Source: an uncultured Senegalimassilia sp.
GTDB lineage: Bacteria; Actinomycetota; Coriobacteriia; Coriobacteriales; Eggerthellaceae
Length of the DNA stretch: 64,000 bases
Reading direction: 5' to 3'
Assembly: GCF_934630535.1 (NCBI RefSeq)
Contig: NZ_CAKTVU010000002.1
Coordinates: forward strand, 1-64,000
The notes below the pieces were generated by a model. The model was not told where the DNA came from and did not search any database. It saw nothing but the letters and a program-made list of their open reading frames with translations. This document shows positions 33,795 to 44,979 of the stretch, piece after piece (position 1 is the first letter of the stretch; every line of letters begins with the position of its first letter). The position numbers were made by a program, and so were the translations under genes.

Positions 33795-35159
33795 ATGAAA
33801 TTTAACGTCAAGAACCTTTTCATGGGCGTGGTGCTCATCATCGTGCTTGCGGTGGTGTTTTTGCGCGGCGACCAGCTGGTCGAACTGGGCGAGACCATGA
33901 AGCAGGGGAGCCCCCTGCCGCTGGTCGCGGCCATCCTCACGCAGCTGGGGAAGTACTTCGCGCAAAGCTTCGCCTATTCGCGCAGTTTCGCCGCCGTGGG
34001 CGAGCGCATGGAGCCGAAATCCACGTTGCCGCTGGTCTTCGGCACGTTTTTCATGAACACCATCGCGCCGTCCATGAACCTGGCGGGCACCACGTTGGTG
34101 GTCGACGACGCGCGACGGCGCGGCATCCCCGCCGGCAAGGCCACGGGTGCGGCGTTGCTTATGCAGATCACCATCGACGGCGCGTTCTCCACGCTCATGG
34201 TGTGCGCGTTCATCTTCTTGGCCGTCACGGTGGGGCTGTCGCCTGTGTGGTTCCTTATGGGCATGGTGGTGTTGTGCCTGGTGGGAACCATGGTGGCGCT
34301 GCTTATCCTTGCCCACAAAAAGCCCGCTTTGCTTATGCGCCTTTTGCGGCCCGCCGAACGCGTGAGCCGCAAGGTGGTTGCGCGCGTGCGCAAAAAGCCG
34401 CTTGAGCCGTGGGCAGAGCGCATCGCACAGGCGTTTTCCGAGGCCGCCGGCATGATCGGCCACAGCCCCAAACCCACGCTGCAGGCGTACGGGTGCTCGC
34501 TGATCGCCAGCTTGTGCGAGCTTTCGTGCTTCGCGCTGGTGGGCATCGGGTTCGGCGTCGACACGGCGCCGGCGCTGGTGTGCGGCTATGTGGTGGCCAC
34601 GCTGTTCGCTATGATCTCGGTCACGCCGCAGGGCGTGGGCGTGGTCGAGGCTGCTGTCGTGGTGGCGTTTACCAGCTTCGGCGAGTCGGCGGCGGCCGGC
34701 ACGGCAATCGGCCTGGTGTATCGCGGCATCGTGTTCTGGATGCCGTTCATCATCGGCGCCGTGCTGATCAACACCACGAAGGCGTTTAAGGGCGACGTGA
34801 AGCAGGCGGCGTACGACCAGGATATGGGAGCCGTCGCAGGTACTGCGGCTACTGCGGCGCGCCTGCAGGAAGAGGCGCGTGCCGATGAGGCGCGCTTCAA
34901 GCGCGCGGCCGCGCTGCGTTCGCGCATGGCGGGTGCTGCCGGTGCGCAGCCGGCGGGCGAAGCGCCTGCGTCCGCTGCCCGGACGGTGCCTTTTGCTGAA
35001 GGCGGTTCATCTGCGGAAGCGGAGCGAACCGAGCCCTCTGTCCGGATTGCGAGCACGCAGGACCAGCCTACCGTGCCTTTTGAGCCGGCGGCTGGCGCGC
35101 AGGCGGCGCATGCGGCGGACATGCCCGATGATTTGCCCGGCGAAGAGGGTTCTTCGTAA
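33795..35159 (+). CDS. Flippase-like membrane protein (lysylphosphatidylglycerol-synthase TM domain family)
   Basis: This is a 454-residue integral membrane protein. About eight hydrophobic segments cover residues 1-330, including LFMGVVLIIVLAVVFL, the conserved FGTFFMNTIAPSMNLAGTTL loop, and ATLFAMISVTPQGVGVVEAA near residue 275, which is the family signature. The C-terminal 120 residues are a hydrophilic, Ala/Glu/Pro-rich tail with two TVPF repeats. The family moves lipids or lipid-linked molecules across the membrane. No synthase domain is fused, so the substrate is unknown. It is linked to the ATP-grasp gene. Confidence 0.85.
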   Translation: MKFNVKNLFMGVVLIIVLAVVFLRGDQLVELGETMKQGSPLPLVAAILTQLGKYFAQSFAYSRSFAAVGERMEPKSTLPLVFGTFFMNTIAPSMNLAGTTLVVDDARRRGIPAGKATGAALLMQITIDGAFSTLMVCAFIFLAVTVGLSPVWFLMGMVVLCLVGTMVALLILAHKKPALLMRLLRPAERVSRKVVARVRKKPLEPWAERIAQAFSEAAGMIGHSPKPTLQAYGCSLIASLCELSCFALVGIGFGVDTAPALVCGYVVATLFAMISVTPQGVGVVEAAVVVAFTSFGESAAAGTAIGLVYRGIVFWMPFIIGAVLINTTKAFKGDVKQAAYDQDMGAVAGTAATAARLQEEARADEARFKRAAALRSRMAGAAGAQPAGEAPASAARTVPFAEGGSSAEAERTEPSVRIASTQDQPTVPFEPAAGAQAAHAADMPDDLPGEEGSS

Positions 35160-35192
35160 CCGTATACTTATTCACAAACCAAGTTCAGGTTG

Positions 35193-35220
35193 GGGGCCGC
35201 GCTTGTGTGCGGCCCCGTTT
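35193..35220 (+). terminator. Terminator after flippase-like gene
   Basis: GGGGCCGC and GCGGCCCC pair around an 8-base loop, followed by GTTTCGTT. Confidence 0.65.
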
Positions 35221-35239
35221 CGTTATCAGGAGGAAGCTT

Positions 35240-35668
35240 ATGACGTTGCTCGACACCCTCGGCATCACCACCATCAGCGTTGAGAAGAACCGCGTGGAAA
35301 TGCGCATGCCCGTGCGTCCGGAAATCTACCAGCCGCATGGGTTCTTGCACGGCGGCGCCACCATCGCGCTGCTGGAATCGTGCGCATCGCGCGCGGCCGA
35401 GGAGTTGACGGACTTCGACAAGGAGCTCATCTTCGGCCTGGAAACCACCATCCGCCACAAGAAGGCGCGCAAAGACGGCGTCATCACCGGCGTCGCCGAG
35501 CTTGAGCGCGAGGAGCCTTCGTACGGCGGGCGCAAGCAGTTCTGGCACGTCATCGCCACCGACGAGCTTGGCGACACCATCTCGGAGGGCACGTTCATCA
35601 CGAAGATCGTGACGAAGGAGCATTTCGCCGAGAAGCAGCGCAAGCTGGCCGCAGAGCACAAGGCGTAA
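35240..35668 (+). CDS. PaaI-type hotdog thioesterase
   Basis: This is a 142-residue hotdog-fold thioesterase. It has the family pattern YQPHGFLHGGATIALLESCA, in which the HGG and the acidic residue in the following helix form the active site, and the central strand HKKARKDGVITGVAELERE. The substrate is likely an aromatic or fatty acyl-CoA. The ATG at 35240 follows CAGGAGGAAGCTT. It is followed 125 bases later by a second hotdog gene of different sequence. Confidence 0.88.
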   Translation: MTLLDTLGITTISVEKNRVEMRMPVRPEIYQPHGFLHGGATIALLESCASRAAEELTDFDKELIFGLETTIRHKKARKDGVITGVAELEREEPSYGGRKQFWHVIATDELGDTISEGTFITKIVTKEHFAEKQRKLAAEHKA

Positions 35669-35793
35669 GCGCTAACCCCCTGCTGCTGAGGTTGCCCTCG
35701 CGCCGCGTTTTGCGGCGAAGCGGCAGGGATCCCATCGCGTTCGCACGCGGCGCCGATGCGCTTTTGCGGGCGCACAAAACGAAGGAGGCGGCA

Positions 35794-36267
35794 ATGACGG
35801 CACCCGAAGGACCCATGAAGGACTACGTCCGCATCAGCCTGCGCATGCTGTACGAGCGCAATCGCGCGTTCATCAACGACATGAGCCCCGAGCTCATCGA
35901 GCCGGGCTTCACGCGCAGCACGGTGACGGTGCCCGAGAACGCCACGAACACCGGCGGCGGCACGTTCGGCGGCTTTCTCATGGCCATCATCGACGTGGTC
36001 GGCTCCACTATCACCTGGTCGTATGGCAAGCACGCCGTCACCCAGTGCGCTAACGTGAACTTCGTGCGCGGCGTCGCCATCGGGGAGAAGCTGGTGCTCG
36101 AGGCCAGCAACGTGCATTTCGGGCGCTCTTCGTGCGTTGCCGAAGTGGTGGTGAAAAACGAAGCGGGCAAAGTGTGCTTGACGGCAACGTGCACCATGCA
36201 CAACGTCGCCGACATCAAGCCCGATGACCCTATCGTGAAGGAAGCCTTGGAGCTGTTCGGGGAATAG
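35794..36267 (+). CDS. Hotdog thioesterase family protein
   Basis: This is a 157-residue hotdog protein. The helix with TGGGTFGGFLMAIIDVVGST contains the asparagine/glycine turn and the aspartate of the thioesterase active-site region; ANVNFVRGVAIGEKLVLEAS and CVAEVVVKNEAGKVCLTATC form the beta-sheet. The ATG at 35794 follows GAAGGAGGCGGCA. It differs clearly from its upstream neighbour, so the two may act on different acyl-CoAs or form a mixed assembly. Confidence 0.86.
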   Translation: MTAPEGPMKDYVRISLRMLYERNRAFINDMSPELIEPGFTRSTVTVPENATNTGGGTFGGFLMAIIDVVGSTITWSYGKHAVTQCANVNFVRGVAIGEKLVLEASNVHFGRSSCVAEVVVKNEAGKVCLTATCTMHNVADIKPDDPIVKEALELFGE

Positions 36268-36332
36268 CTCTGCGGTTGCCCTGCGCGCCAGGCCGAGCTG
36301 TGCGAGTTTCGGTCAGCTTTGCACTGTTGTTG

Positions 36333-36371
36333 AAGGCGCCGCTTGTCCATTGGGCAAGCGGCGCCTTTTTT
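36333..36371 (+). terminator. Strong intrinsic terminator
   Basis: AAGGCGCCGCTTG and CAAGCGGCGCCTT pair perfectly and are followed by a T-run. It ends the thioesterase transcripts. Apart from this and the REP-like copy at 36430, the 386 bases from 36268 to 36654 show no gene. Confidence 0.9.
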
Positions 36372-36429
36372 GCATTGCGGCGCGGATCGATGGCGTTGCG
36401 AACGATGGCTCTGCCGGACGTTTTTGGGT

Positions 36430-36462
36430 CGGACGCTTCGGGGACGTAGCACTAAGTGTCCG
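36430..36462 (-). repeat. 33-bp REP-like palindrome, copy a
   Basis: On the minus strand this reads CGGACACTTAGTGC, TACGTCCCCG, AAGCGTCCG. The outer nine bases are inverted repeats with one mismatch. The same element occurs at 43740, 43961 and as a head-to-head pair at 37800. Confidence 0.7.
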
Positions 36463-36654
36463 GGTTTTGCCCGGGCGCCCCCGTTGCAGAACGGCCCCTG
36501 TCGATTCTTCCTGATACTATCGTTTCCCAAATGTGGCGAAGCTGCAGCAAGGTTTTGGTTTTCAGGAATGCTTCAGCTGCGGCGTTTACCATGTTCGAAA
36601 ACGAACGTAAACCGTACGCTTTTGCGTGCGCGCAAATTTAGGAAGAACGTGGTG

Positions 36655-37776
36655 ATGGGAGAACCTATCGACACTCATATCGACAAGCATACGCCTTCGC
36701 AAGGCCGTCATGCGCGGCAAGCTTCGCCGTCGGCGCACCATGCGCGCGTGACGGTTCCGCGCCCTGTTCGCTCTCGTGACGAGGCGCGTCATAGCGAGGG
36801 CGCTTCCCGCGTTGCGCATAATGGCGCGTTCATCAGGGGCGGCGGGTCGGTGATCGGCGGTAGCAGCTGGTTTGGGCGCAGGCGTACGCTCGCGGTAGCG
36901 GCTGTTGTGCTTGCCGTCGTCGTGATCGCCGGCGTTTTTGCGGCTCATGGCCACGCTGGCGCAAACGATGGCGACGATCGGGGCGCGGCACAGGACGCCT
37001 TGGAATCCCAGGCGATGGAGACGGCGTACGCTGCTGACGACGGGATGGACGTGCAGCAGCCCCAAGATGCCGAAGCTGCGGAATCCGTTGCTCCCGGTAT
37101 GCGCCCTGACGACGCCGAGGGGTTCTCCCGCAATCGCCGCGACGCCTTGGGCGCGATGGGCCAGGAGCCCATGGAAGGTTTCGGCCGCGCAAATGTGATG
37201 CAGGTGGTCGACTTCACCGGTTTGAGCGGTACGAGCGCAAATGTCCCCGAGCTGTTCCAGTACCCCAGCATGCCGGCGGGCTGCGAGGTGTATTCGCTTG
37301 CCGCGGTGCTGCAGGCCATGGGCCACGATGCCGACCCCGATTCCATCGTGGCGAACCAGCTGCCCTTCGACGTGGAGGGCGACGATTACGCTTCGGCGTT
37401 CTGGGGCGACCCGTACTGGGCGGGCGAGGGCATGCCGCCCGCCATCCTGACGGCCGGTAACGCCTACCTGGAGGAAGCGGGCGCAAGCGAGCGTTTCGCC
37501 AACCTCACCGGCACCGATTTCGATGAGCTTGCTAGCAAGGCATCGTCTGGAACCCCGGTGCTCGTGTGGACCACGCTCGACTTCGAGGACCCGTGCTTCG
37601 ATGAGCCCCTGGAGGCGAATTCCTTCTATGACCTGGAGCATTGCGTAGTGCTGCTGGGTGTGGAAGGCCACCGGGCGTGCATCATGGACCCCACGCAGGG
37701 CTACGTGACCGTCAACTACGACTGGTTCAAGTACCTCTACGAGCAATGCGGCTCCATGGCGCTGGCGATTGCGTAA
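36655..37776 (+). CDS. Membrane-anchored C39-like cysteine peptidase
   Basis: This is a 373-residue protein. A cytoplasmic basic N-terminus of about 75 residues leads to one membrane segment (LAVAAVVLAVVVIAGVFAA), then a linker and an extracytoplasmic C39-type papain-like domain. The nucleophile is expected in MPAGCEVYSLAAVLQAMG, the histidine in YDLEHCVVLLGV and the Asp/Asn in CIMDPTQGYV. Such domains trim exported peptides or act on the cell surface. The ATG at 36655 follows AGGAAGAACGTGGTG; two in-frame GTG codons just before it are alternatives. No transporter or leader peptide gene is adjacent. Confidence 0.82.
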   Translation: MGEPIDTHIDKHTPSQGRHARQASPSAHHARVTVPRPVRSRDEARHSEGASRVAHNGAFIRGGGSVIGGSSWFGRRRTLAVAAVVLAVVVIAGVFAAHGHAGANDGDDRGAAQDALESQAMETAYAADDGMDVQQPQDAEAAESVAPGMRPDDAEGFSRNRRDALGAMGQEPMEGFGRANVMQVVDFTGLSGTSANVPELFQYPSMPAGCEVYSLAAVLQAMGHDADPDSIVANQLPFDVEGDDYASAFWGDPYWAGEGMPPAILTAGNAYLEEAGASERFANLTGTDFDELASKASSGTPVLVWTTLDFEDPCFDEPLEANSFYDLEHCVVLLGVEGHRACIMDPTQGYVTVNYDWFKYLYEQCGSMALAIA

Positions 37777-37799
37777 GGCGCCCCGCGCCGAGAGCGTTT

Positions 37800-37863
37800 C
37801 GGACGCTTAACCCTACGTCCCTGATCCGTCACGGACACGTCGGGGACGTAGGGTTAGCGTCCG
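37800..37863. repeat. Head-to-head pair of REP-like elements, copy b
   Basis: CGGACGCTTAACCCTACGTCC and its mirror GGACGTAGGGTTAGCGTCCG face each other across about 22 bases that include CGTCACGGACACG. It lies between the convergent peptidase and MFS genes and could end transcripts from both. Confidence 0.65.
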
Positions 37864-37874
37864 GGTTCGTCGCC

Positions 37875-39143
37875 TTACGCGTTCGTTCGTTTGTCGGTGG
37901 CTGCGTAGACGCCGATTACGATGATGGCTGCCACAACCAGCATAGCCAGCAGCGCTGCGTACGAAACCAGGTAGGTGCCGAACGCTTCGGTCAAAAAGCC
38001 CGGAAGAAACGTGAAGATGAACCCGCCCAGCGCGTAGCACACCTGGAAGTTCTTGATGGTGCGCGTCTCCTTGCCGCGCGGCGCCAGCTCGATGGACCAT
38101 ACCGAAATGCCCACGGTGCCCAGCGACATGCCGATGCCGAACATCAGCACGCCCAGCCCGGCAAGCCCGGTGTTGCCCATATCCGACAGGCACAGCACCG
38201 CCGTGCCGGCGATGTACAGGGCGAAAAAGACCGCCGACCCGCGCTTGGTGCCGAAGCGGTCGAACGCCATGCCGCTGACCAGCTTCGCCACCGTCAAGCA
38301 TGCGCCGTTGACGGCTACGAGCGTGGCGGCGCGCTCGGCGGAGAATCCCTCGGAGGTGAACAGCACGGCCAGGTAGTTGCCGCCGCCCACCGACACGCAG
38401 CCGATGATGATCATGGCTAGGAACAGAAGCGGCATGGTGCGCGGGGAAAGGTCGCGGTTGACGTGGCGCTTCCTTGCGCGCTCAAGCTGCTGGGCGCTTT
38501 TCTCCTGCTTGCGTTGCACCGCCTTCGGGCTTCCCTCGTAAGGGGTCAGGCCCATGTCGCGCGGGTCGTTTCGCAGCAGGGCGAACACCATCACGCCGAT
38601 AATCAGGGCCAACGCCGCTTCTGCCCTGAACGCGGTTTGCAGGTCGAAGGCGCTGATGAGGGCAACCGCCGCGTTCGGGATGACGATGGCCGCCACGCCC
38701 GAGCCCACCGCGGCGACGCCGGCCACGGTTGCCACGTTCGCCCGGAACCACCGGTTGATCAGCATGGTCGAGGCGATCATGCCGCCGAAGCCGTAGCCCA
38801 GGCCCGTCAGCGCCGAGGCGCCGCACAGCATGCCGAAGTTGCTGCCGGCGATGGGGTACAGCGCGAAACCGGCGCTGACGCACAGCGTTGCCAGGAACGC
38901 GCCGATGCGGCAATCGACCAGGTCGTAGTAGCGACCGACCACGAGCATTGCCAGAAGCGACACGAACGTGCGCACCGACACGATGATCGACCCGCCCGAA
39001 TGCCCGACGCCCGGCAGGTCGACCAGGTAGGGCTGGTACACGGAAAACGACGTGGAGGGCAGGCCCACGTTCGTGAACAATATCAGGAAGCAGCACACCG
39101 CCACCACGGCTTCGTAATGCTGCTTGATCTTGGCGAATAACAT
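37875..39143 (-). CDS. MFS transporter
   Basis: This is a 422-residue major facilitator with twelve hydrophobic segments. The first starts AVVAVCCFLILFTNVGLPS, the loop 2-3 motif is VVGRYYDLVDCRIGAF, and segment 4 has LTGLGYGFGGMIASTMLINR, like oxalate/formate and monocarboxylate antiporters. A central hydrophilic loop rich in Lys/Arg/Gln separates the halves. The substrate is unknown. The ATG at 39143 follows a GGTGG; an upstream in-frame ATG adds 11 residues without a ribosome site. It is divergent from the next transporter. Confidence 0.87.
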   Translation of the reverse strand: MLFAKIKQHYEAVVAVCCFLILFTNVGLPSTSFSVYQPYLVDLPGVGHSGGSIIVSVRTFVSLLAMLVVGRYYDLVDCRIGAFLATLCVSAGFALYPIAGSNFGMLCGASALTGLGYGFGGMIASTMLINRWFRANVATVAGVAAVGSGVAAIVIPNAAVALISAFDLQTAFRAEAALALIIGVMVFALLRNDPRDMGLTPYEGSPKAVQRKQEKSAQQLERARKRHVNRDLSPRTMPLLFLAMIIIGCVSVGGGNYLAVLFTSEGFSAERAATLVAVNGACLTVAKLVSGMAFDRFGTKRGSAVFFALYIAGTAVLCLSDMGNTGLAGLGVLMFGIGMSLGTVGISVWSIELAPRGKETRTIKNFQVCYALGGFIFTFLPGFLTEAFGTYLVSYAALLAMLVVAAIIVIGVYAATDKRTNA

Positions 39144-39268
39144 GCTTGGGAACCACCTTCGGGACGGTATTGCCATACCGCGCTTGGCGCGTACGGTTAT
39201 CTAGCATAACGGGGTCATGTTTCAATCGGCGAAAAGCTGACGGAATCGCGATAATGCGACGGGAAGAG

Positions 39269-39309
39269 CCCGGCTTTTGCGGAAGCGCCAGGCTTCCGCA
39301 AAAGCCGGG
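39269..39309. repeat. 18-bp arm perfect inverted repeat between divergent transporter genes
   Basis: CCCGGCTTTTGCGGAAGC and its exact complement GCTTCCGCAAAAGCCGGG are separated by GCCAG. No T-run follows. It sits mid-way in the 305-base region between two divergent starts, so it may be an operator or a leader hairpin. No gene is seen elsewhere in that region. Confidence 0.7.
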
Positions 39310-39448
39310 GAAGCGGGAAGGGTGCTGTTGCGAACCATGTTTCAGGCTGGGCAAAACTGCGGAGCGCGTTTCCGTTCGCGTTCTTAGGTGGTTTTGCCCT
39401 TCGCCTTCGCGCTTGCCGGGAGATTTGCCCGATGCGCCCGAAGGCAAC

Positions 39449-40633
39449 GTGTTACCCTTTTGCCTCGTGATTGAAATCGGGAGCATATCGCTTCGGTCGG
39501 CTGTGCGTGCGGCTCGGGCTTTTGCGGCGCGCGAGGCCGTGCTGGTCGTTGCCGTTGCGGCGGCCTTGGCGTCGTGCGCCCTTGTGCCGCCTGATGCCGG
39601 ATATGCCGCATATGTTGATTGGCATACGCTGGCGCTGCTGTTCTGCCTGATGGCGGTGGTGGCGGGGTTCCGCTCGCTTGGCGTTTTGGATGCCGCGGGG
39701 GCGTGGCTGGTCGCGCGCGCCCGGACGCAGCGCGCCGTGGCTGGCGTGCTGGTCGGGCTTGCGTTCTTCGCCAGCATGGCGGTGACCAATGACGTTGCCC
39801 TTATCACGTTCGTGCCGCTGGCTTTGGTGGTTTTGCGCCGCGCAGGCATGGAGGGCCGCATGTGCCTGGTGGCCACGCTCATGACCATCGCGGCGAATCT
39901 GGGCAGCATGTTCACGCCCGTGGGCAACCCGCAGAACCTGTACCTGTTCACGGCCTCGGGCATGGGCGTTGGGGAGTTTCTGCAGCTCATGGGGCCGTAT
40001 ACCGCTGCATCCGCCGCGATGCTGGCGCTTGCATGCGCGCTGTGCTTCCGAGGTGGGGAAGTGCGTGGCGCCGGCGGCGTCGATACGTTCGCCGGTTTCC
40101 CCTTCCGCTCGCGTAAGCGGTTGGCGATGTATGGCGCGCTGTTCGCGTGCTGCTTGGCTGCGGTGCCCGGCGTGCTGGATGTTCGCGTTTTGCTGGCGTT
40201 GGTGCTGGTGGGCGTTTCCCTTTCGGACGCAAGCCTGTTGCGGCGCGTTGACTGGGGGCTGTTGGCCACTTTTGCGGCCCTGTTCGTGTTCGTGGGGAAC
40301 ATGGGCCGCGTTCCGGTTCTTCACGAGGCGCTTTCCGCGGCGGTGGGCAGCAACGCGCTGCTTGCCGCAGTAGGGGGCAGCCAGGTTATCAGCAACGTGC
40401 CGGCGGCGGTGCTGCTTTCGGGGTTCACCGATCAGTGGCAGGCGCTGATCGTAGGCACGAACCTGGGCGGTTTGGGCACGCTCATCGCGTCCATGGCAAG
40501 CCTCATCACGTTCAAGGCGGTCATGGTGGGACGCCTCGGCATCCGCGGCCGCTACCTGCTCGTGTTCACGGCCTGGAACGTCGGGTTCTTGGCGGTGCTG
40601 CTTGTGCTTGCTGCGGTTTTGGGGGTCGCGTAA
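39449..40633 (+). CDS. SLC13/ArsB-type ion transporter
   Basis: This is a 394-residue membrane protein with about ten hydrophobic segments. It has ALLFCLMAVVAGFRSLGVLD near the start, then SMAVTNDVALITFVPLALVV and AANLGSMFTPVGNPQNLYLF, which are the conserved TND and NPQN hairpin motifs of ArsB/CitM/SLC13 transporters. A second half repeats the pattern (GGSQVISNVPAAVLLSGF). The GTG at 39449 follows GAAGGCAAC; another GTG at 39467 is possible. The substrate, a dicarboxylate or other anion, cannot be fixed from the sequence. It ends four bases from the convergent uvrA-like gene. Confidence 0.85.
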   Translation: MLPFCLVIEIGSISLRSAVRAARAFAAREAVLVVAVAAALASCALVPPDAGYAAYVDWHTLALLFCLMAVVAGFRSLGVLDAAGAWLVARARTQRAVAGVLVGLAFFASMAVTNDVALITFVPLALVVLRRAGMEGRMCLVATLMTIAANLGSMFTPVGNPQNLYLFTASGMGVGEFLQLMGPYTAASAAMLALACALCFRGGEVRGAGGVDTFAGFPFRSRKRLAMYGALFACCLAAVPGVLDVRVLLALVLVGVSLSDASLLRRVDWGLLATFAALFVFVGNMGRVPVLHEALSAAVGSNALLAAVGGSQVISNVPAAVLLSGFTDQWQALIVGTNLGGLGTLIASMASLITFKAVMVGRLGIRGRYLLVFTAWNVGFLAVLLVLAAVLGVA

Positions 40634-40637
40634 GGGT

Positions 40638-43394
<2,757 letters not shown>

Positions 43395-43739
43395 GGCGAT
43401 GCCTTTCAGGCGACGGTGCGTTGCTGCCCTTCATTATAAAGCGAGCCCGGGGCGCGGGACGTGAGCGGGGGTGGTTGGGAAATGCGCAGCGAGGTGTTGC
43501 GTGTTGGTTCGTGCGTACCGGATCTTCTGGGCGGTTTTGCAGGCTGAATTTGCCTGAAGAGCCTTCGAGGCTCGGCGTTTGCCCAGGTCGGGCGCATCGC
43601 GCATCGGGGGAGCTGGCGAAAAACCGCACAGAACTCCAGGACCATGTCAAAATCCGCCCTGTTTTTCTGCGAAACCGCCCAGAACTCTATTTCTTTTGCA
43701 TCCCGGCTATCGTCATCGCGCAAGCGGGTACGCGAATTT

Positions 43740-43772
43740 CGGACACTTAGCGCTACGTCCCCGAAGTGTCCG
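43740..43772 (+). repeat. 33-bp REP-like palindrome, copy c
   Basis: CGGACACTT, then AGCGCTACGTCCCCG, then AAGTGTCCG. The nine-base ends are perfect inverted repeats. This is the best copy in the window. Confidence 0.8.
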
Positions 43773-43960
43773 CCCTGAAGCATTGAGGCGAGAGGGCGGA
43801 AGGGCTGCGGGTAGTCTGTCCGAGCTGCCCTCTTGGGTGCGGGTCCCCGAGCCGCCTGGGTAAGGGACTTCTGGCCGGGGCACGGGTGTGGAGTATCCTG
43901 GGGGAACGTAAGGCATCTGCTGAACGCGGGACGCCTTGGGACGCGCCCCGTGCCCTTTCC

Positions 43961-43993
43961 CGGACAGTTAACGCTACGTCCCCGAAGTGTCTG
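43961..43993 (+). repeat. 33-bp REP-like palindrome, copy d
   Basis: CGGACAGTT, AACGCTACGTCCCCG, AAGTGTCTG. The core matches copy c with a few changes and the orientation is the same, 221 bases downstream. Confidence 0.75.
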
Positions 43994-44080
43994 AGGTGTG
44001 TGCTTGTTTGGTTGGGGGTGGTTGGCGCTTGTACAATGGGATCGACATCTACCGGGTCATCCAGACGAGAGGATATTCCT

Positions 44081-44710
44081 ATGAGCAAAGTTTTGCTGGT
44101 CAACGGCAGCTCGCGGCAGGAGGGCAACACGTCGGTTGCGCTCGCCGAGGTTGCCGCCGCGCTTGAGGGGCACGGCATTGAGACGGAAACCATGTGGCTG
44201 GGCAACAAGCCCGTCAACGACTGCATCGCCTGCGGCAAGTGCGCCGAGCTGGGCGGGAAGTGCGTCATCGACAACGACGTGGTCAACGAGCTGATCGCCA
44301 AAGCGGCGCAGGTCGACGGCTTCGTCTTCGGCACGCCGGTGTACTACGCGCACCCCTCGGGCCGCATCCTGTGCGCGCTCGACCGCGCGTTCTACGCAGG
44401 CGGCGCGGCGTTTCGCCATAAGCCCGGCGCGGCGGTGGCCGTTGCGCGCCGCGGCGGCACCACGGCGTCGTTCGACGTGCTGAACAAGTACTTCACCTTC
44501 TGCGAGATGCCCGTCGTGTCGTCCACGTACTGGAACAACGTGCACGGGCGCCTGCCGGGCGAGGCCGCGCAGGACGCGGAGGGCCTGCAGACCATGCGCA
44601 ACATCGGGCAGAACATGGCGTGGCTGCTCAAGTGCATCGAGGCCGGGAAGGCTGCGGGCATCGACGTCCCCGTCGCCGAGCGCGGCCAGATGACGAACTA
44701 CATCCGCTAG
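44081..44710 (+). CDS. NADPH-dependent FMN reductase/flavodoxin-like protein
   Basis: This is a 209-residue flavodoxin-fold protein of the iron-sulfur flavoprotein/NAD(P)H oxidoreductase group. The FMN phosphate loop is VLLVNGSSRQEGNTSVALAE at the N-terminus. NDCIACGKCAELGGKC near residue 48 has the compact cysteine pattern typical of this family, and GFVFGTPVYYAHPSGRI is the second flavin-binding loop. It probably reduces quinones or other small electron acceptors. The ribosome site is AGAGGATATTCCT. Its 3' end is the first unit of a 34-base tandem repeat. Confidence 0.9.
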   Translation: MSKVLLVNGSSRQEGNTSVALAEVAAALEGHGIETETMWLGNKPVNDCIACGKCAELGGKCVIDNDVVNELIAKAAQVDGFVFGTPVYYAHPSGRILCALDRAFYAGGAAFRHKPGAAVAVARRGGTTASFDVLNKYFTFCEMPVVSSTYWNNVHGRLPGEAAQDAEGLQTMRNIGQNMAWLLKCIEAGKAAGIDVPVAERGQMTNYIR

Positions 44711-44797
44711 TTCGGGCGGCTAGATGATGAACTGCATCCGCTAGCTCGCGCAGCCGGATCGCGAACCGCATGTGCTAGTTCGCGCGGCTCCCAGACC
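44695..44797 (+). repeat. 34-base tandem repeat, three units
   Basis: Units begin GAACTACATCCGCTAG (44695), GAACTGCATCCGCTAG (44729) and GAACCGCATGTGCTAG (44763). The first covers the last codons and stop of the flavodoxin-like gene. The copies are diverging, so the duplication is not recent. Confidence 0.75.
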
Positions 44798-44815
44798 GTT
44801 ATTTGACGCATTCGT

Positions 44816-44842
44816 GAAGCGCCGGCCTTGTGCCGGCGCTTC
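44816..44842 (+). terminator. Stem-loop after flavodoxin-like gene
   Basis: GAAGCGCCGGC and GCCGGCGCTTC pair around CTTGT. Only a weak T-containing tail (CGTGTT) follows. Confidence 0.55.
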
Positions 44843-44979
44843 CGTGTTAAATCCGGGAATCCCTACGTTACATTTCGGAAATCTCGGGGAAATCCGCTGC
44901 AAAATGGGCCCGTATGGAAACTGCGGCGGTCGCGGCTGCGCCGCCGCTTGCGGAAACCGAATGTGCAAGGAGGCCCTTC

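Larger units (their letters stand above)
43395..44080. other. 686-base intergenic region without a convincing gene
   Basis: It contains the uvrA-like leader, two REP-like palindromes (43740 and 43961), and a short imperfect direct repeat around ACCGCACAGAACTCC (about 43624) and ACCGCCCAGAACTC (about 43674). Short open frames here lack ribosome sites and codon bias. Confidence 0.5.

Noticed and set aside
38482..40302. Open frame of about 606 codons on the minus strand across two transporter genes
   Set aside because: It is low-complexity Arg/Ala/Thr/Ser sequence opposite or out of frame with clear transporters, so a compositional shadow.
43886..44080. N-terminal extension of the flavodoxin-like protein
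   Set aside because: The frame is open upstream but runs through a REP-like element, and the ATG at 44081 has the ribosome site and the family start.
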